NCBI RefSeq assembly: GCF_000820165.1
Contig: NZ_CDDD01000084.1
Location: 1-56,857, forward strand
Direction: 5' to 3'
Source: Aeromonas taiwanensis
Lineage (GTDB): Bacteria; Pseudomonadota; Gammaproteobacteria; Enterobacterales; Aeromonadaceae
Length of the DNA stretch: 56,857 nt
How positions within the stretch are numbered: the stretch's first letter is position 1; each line of letters starts with the position of its first letter. Position numbers and translations under genes: made by a program. Under the pieces are notes generated by a model. That model had not been told where the DNA came from and did not search any database. It saw only the letters and a list, made by a program, of their open reading frames with translations. Below are positions 54,393 through 56,857 of the stretch, one piece after another.

Positions 54393-55631
54393 TTAATCCT
54401 TGGCGCTCTCCATCGCGCCCTCTTCCGAGTGCTGGGGCAGGATGAGATTCAGCAGGATGGCCGCCACCGAGGCCAGGCCCACGCCCGCCAGGGCGAAGTC
54501 ACCGATCTTCATCTCCAGGGCACCGACGCCCACGGTCAGGGTCACGGCCACGATGGCGATGTTGCGGGACAGACCCAGATCCACCTTGGACTCCACCAGG
54601 GTCTTGAGGCCGATGGCGGCGATGGATCCGAACAGCAGCAGCATGATGCCGCCCATCACCGGCATGGGGATGGAGGTCAGCAGGGCGTTGAACTTGCCGA
54701 AGAAGGCCAGAATGATGGCGAACACCGCGGCCCAGGTCATGGTGACCGGGTTGAAGTTGCGGGTGATCATCACGGCGCCGGTCACTTCGGCGTAGGTGGT
54801 GACGGGGGGACCACCGATGAGGCCGGCGAAGCAGACGCCGATGCCATCACCGGCCAGAGTGCGGTGCAGACCCGGGTTCTTGGTGTAGTCCTTGCCGGTC
54901 ACGCCGCCGATGGCCAGCACGCCGCCGATGTGCTCGATGCAGGGGGCAATGGCCACCGGCAGCATGAACAGGGCCGCAGCCCAGTTGATCTCCGGGGTCT
55001 CGAAGTGGGGCAGCGCCAGCCAGGGGGCGTTGACCATGCCGTCGAAGCTCACCTGACCCATCAGCACGGCAGAGACATAGCCCGCAATCACGCCGCACAG
55101 GATGGGGATGAGCTTGATCCAGCCCTTGCAGAAGACGGCCGCGATCAGGGTAACCGCCAGCGAAATCCCCGCCAGGGTCAGTGCCGTGGTGGCAGGCACC
55201 ACCTGCTCACCGCCGGCACGGCCCATGGCCATGTTGCAGGCCACCTGGGCCACCGACAGGCCGATCACCATGATCACCGGGCCGATCACCACGGGGGGCA
55301 GCAGCTTGTGCACGAAGCCCATGCCCCGGGCGCGGATGACGGCCGCCAGGATGAAGTACATGAAGCCCGCGGCGAACAGACCGAACATGGTGGAGGGCAG
55401 GCCCCAGGTCTGGGTGGCATAGATGATGGGGGCGATGAAGGCGAAGCTGGAGCCGAGGAAGATCGGCACCTGACGGCGGGTGCAGAGCTGGAACAGCAGG
55501 GTGCCGACACCGGCACCAAGCAGGGCCATGGAGGGGTTTAATCCGGTGAGCAGGGGCACCAGCACCATGGCACCGAAGGCGACAAACAGAATTTGCAGCC
55601 CGGCGACGCTTTGCTTGACCAAGGAAAACAT
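54393..55631 (-). CDS. uraA: Uracil permease UraA
   Basis: A 412-aa NCS2-family uracil:proton symporter with 14 hydrophobic segments. It has LQILFVAFGAMVLVPLLTGL, PIFLGSSFAFIAPIIYATQT (TM3 binding motif), PVAIAPCIEHIGGVLAIGGV (conserved substrate Glu in CIEH) and GGPPVTTYAEVTGAVMITR (TM10 Glu). The ATG at 55631 is preceded by AAGGAT; the longer frame begins in the upstream region without a site. It ends ILPQHSEEGAMESAKD. Upp is not adjacent. A minus-strand terminator follows. Confidence 0.95.
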   Translation of the reverse strand: MFSLVKQSVAGLQILFVAFGAMVLVPLLTGLNPSMALLGAGVGTLLFQLCTRRQVPIFLGSSFAFIAPIIYATQTWGLPSTMFGLFAAGFMYFILAAVIRARGMGFVHKLLPPVVIGPVIMVIGLSVAQVACNMAMGRAGGEQVVPATTALTLAGISLAVTLIAAVFCKGWIKLIPILCGVIAGYVSAVLMGQVSFDGMVNAPWLALPHFETPEINWAAALFMLPVAIAPCIEHIGGVLAIGGVTGKDYTKNPGLHRTLAGDGIGVCFAGLIGGPPVTTYAEVTGAVMITRNFNPVTMTWAAVFAIILAFFGKFNALLTSIPMPVMGGIMLLLFGSIAAIGLKTLVESKVDLGLSRNIAIVAVTLTVGVGALEMKIGDFALAGVGLASVAAILLNLILPQHSEEGAMESAKD

Positions 55632-55948
55632 GGGTATCCTTAATTTTTTGATAACTGACAGGGATATTTGACACTTTTCAGTCATCACAAGACATTTTCA
55701 AGGCAGAAAATGGGCCGAAGGGCGTCACTTGTTACCTTTCACTGCTTGGGGAGGGCATGAAACTGGCTTTTTAGGCGGGATTCGTTGCTACAAGCATCGA
55801 GGATGCGATTTTACGCACTTTTATGGCCGACGCCAATCGTTTTTCAGGGTAGATAGCATGACAAGGGTTTCAACTGGTCGACGCAGATGTCGCCCCCATT
55901 CCCTCCCTATACTCGAAGGAGTGCCCAAATACCGACAAGGAGTTCCCC
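55632..55948. other. Divergent intergenic region between uraA and the Hint gene
   Basis: No gene. AT-richer around 55640-55720 (uraA side). On the plus strand an AAGGAG lies seven to eight bases before the Hint-protein ATG. Nothing matching a PurR or pyrimidine-attenuator element convincingly was found. Confidence 0.4.
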
Positions 55949-56857
55949 ATGTCACTGCCCTCCTTCACACCCAGCCAGCGCCGACTGCTGGTGGGTTCCG
56001 CCATCGCTCTGGCCCTGTTTGCAACCCCGTACACCTATGATTTCAGCCACCACCAGTGGCAGCCGAATCAGGCCTATGCCAAGTCCTGCTTCATTGCCGG
56101 TACCCGTATCGTCATGGCCGATGGCAGCGAGCGCCCCATCGAGACGCTGCTGGCCGGTGAAGAGGTACTGGACCAGCATGGCCACCGCAACCGGATCCTG
56201 GCGATCGAGCGGGTACTGCTGGGCGCGCGCAGGCTCTACGGGATCAACCGGCTGGCCCCCTTCTTTACCGCCGAGCACCCCTTCCTGACCACCCGTGGCT
56301 GGGCAGCCATCGCGCCGGCCATGACCCGCACCGAAAACCCGACCCTGGCCGTGCTGCCGCTCTTTACCGGCATGCACCTGCTGGGCCGGCCGGTCGCCAC
56401 CAGCGCGGGAGCTCTGGCGCTGGCCCCGCACCCCGTCCTGCTGCTGGTGGAGTCCCTCTGCTGGCTTGACGCTGCGCCCACCACGGCGTTGTTCAACCTG
56501 ATCCTCGATGGCAGCCACAGCTATATCGCCAATGGGTTGATCGTTCACAACAAGGGTGGCGACGACAGTGGCAGTGACGGCGGCGGTGGTGGTGATAGCG
56601 GCGGCGGCAATCAGGGTAGTGGCAGCAGCGGTGGCAGTGACGATAGTGGCGGCAGCCAGGGTAGCGACAGCAGCGGTGGCGGTGACGATAGCGGCGGCAG
56701 TCACGGTAGCGACAGCAGCGGTGGCGGTGACCAGCATGCAGGAGGCGATCGCCATGCCGGGGGCGAACAACATGGCGGCGGAGAGCGCCACGCCGGGGGG
56801 GATCGTCATGGGGGTGGGCGCGGCCTGGGCAACGGCCTCGATGACAACGGCGTGGAC
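55949..56857 (+). CDS. Secreted Hint (hedgehog/intein) domain protein with His-Gly repeat tail (partial, runs off window)
   Basis: 303 codons are visible with no stop. Residues 1-45 are a basic start (SQRRLLVG) and a hydrophobic segment (SAIALALFATPYTY), a signal peptide or anchor ending near AYAK-S. The Hint domain spans Cys47 to Asn201. Its first block is CFIAGTRIVMADGSERPIET, its TxxH block is FFTAEHPFLTTRGW (Thr107, His110), and its end is SHSYIANGLIVHN (His200-Asn201). Residue +1 is Lys, not Ser, Thr or Cys, so C-terminal cleavage is possible but classical splicing is not. The tail holds Gly/Ser/Asp 15-residue repeats (about 215-260), five hexapeptides of the form [D/E][Q/R]H[A/G]GG (261-290), and GLGNGLDDNGVD up to the edge. 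A ribosome site AAGGAG precedes the ATG. The function is unknown. Confidence 0.85.
   Translation, partial: MSLPSFTPSQRRLLVGSAIALALFATPYTYDFSHHQWQPNQAYAKSCFIAGTRIVMADGSERPIETLLAGEEVLDQHGHRNRILAIERVLLGARRLYGINRLAPFFTAEHPFLTTRGWAAIAPAMTRTENPTLAVLPLFTGMHLLGRPVATSAGALALAPHPVLLLVESLCWLDAAPTTALFNLILDGSHSYIANGLIVHNKGGDDSGSDGGGGGDSGGGNQGSGSSGGSDDSGGSQGSDSSGGGDDSGGSHGSDSSGGGDQHAGGDRHAGGEQHGGGERHAGGDRHGGGRGLGNGLDDNGVD

Noticed and set aside
55800..55870. PurR operator upstream of uraA (acgccaatcgtttttc)
   Set aside because: Too many mismatches to the ACGCAAACGTTTGCGT palindrome and badly placed for the minus-strand gene.
56561..56830. CRISPR or satellite array at the right edge
   Set aside because: The 18- and 45-bp repeats stay in one reading frame and encode Gly/Ser/Asp/His repeats of the Hint protein; no spacers.

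Overview
The window reads as a chromosomal segment of a GC-rich gammaproteobacterium, most likely Aeromonas. The grounds are close agreement of the housekeeping proteins (DnaK, DnaJ, PykF, Icd, PurB, RoxA, MscK) with enterobacterial and Vibrio-type homologues, the icd / rluE-nudJ-mnmA-hflD-purB / roxA order shared with E. coli, a family II pyrophosphatase, and Fur, CRP, LexA and sigma-32 sites of classical gammaproteobacterial form. This is a judgement from reading; no database was searched. I found no insertion sequence, integrase, CRISPR array, tRNA or rRNA.

Layout. 1-2.5 kb: a MacAB-like ABC exporter (membrane-fusion protein, ATPase, permease cut by the window edge) with the C-terminal stub of a lost RND pump beside it. 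2.6-3.9 kb: a PmpA/PmpB sulfur-transport pair under an ArsR-family regulator with two SqrR/BigR-spaced cysteines and an obvious palindromic operator. 4.3-5.6 kb: MgtC preceded by a small protein that resembles MgtC's own C-terminal domain. 5.6-12.3 kb: a complete sucrose regulon scrY-scrK-scrA-scrB-scrR with three ScrR operators and two CRP-like boxes. 12.3-16.7 kb: heat-shock genes grpE, dnaK, dnaJ, with textbook sigma-32 promoters before grpE and dnaK. 16.8-19.5 kb: nadK and an SOS-controlled recN with two LexA boxes. 20-21.7 kb: family II inorganic pyrophosphatase and a UspA-like protein. 21.9-26.4 kb: a complete MacA-MacB-outer-membrane-factor operon. 26.4-28.7 kb: two Fur-controlled genes, a ViuB-type ferric-siderophore reductase and a DAHP synthase whose feedback-inhibition residues are changed. 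29.1-31 kb: hns, a deletion scar joining the 3' ends of dsdC and dsdA, and a 58-aa small gene.

31.1-45.7 kb is the icd to roxA backbone. Between icd and rluE it carries an accessory island: a 49-aa small gene, two tandem membrane-anchored zinc-ribbon paralogues, an ene-reductase divergent from a MerR regulator, a third zinc-ribbon protein, a GNAT acetyltransferase, and NemR plus a CurA-type reductase, each preceded by the same 17-bp palindrome. 46-56 kb: pykF, mscK, a LysE-type exporter, 6-phosphogluconolactonase, a SYLF lipoprotein, a dienelactone hydrolase and uraA.

The last gene, running off the right edge, is the most unusual. It has a signal or anchor segment, then a complete Hint (hedgehog/intein) autoprocessing domain from Cys47 to His200-Asn201, then a Gly/Ser/Asp-rich tail that turns into a His-containing hexapeptide repeat. 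Other points worth a second look are the putatively feedback-blind iron-regulated DAHP synthase, the dsdC/dsdA scar, the detached MgtC C-domain protein, the zinc-ribbon paralogues and the structured elements between dnaK and dnaJ.
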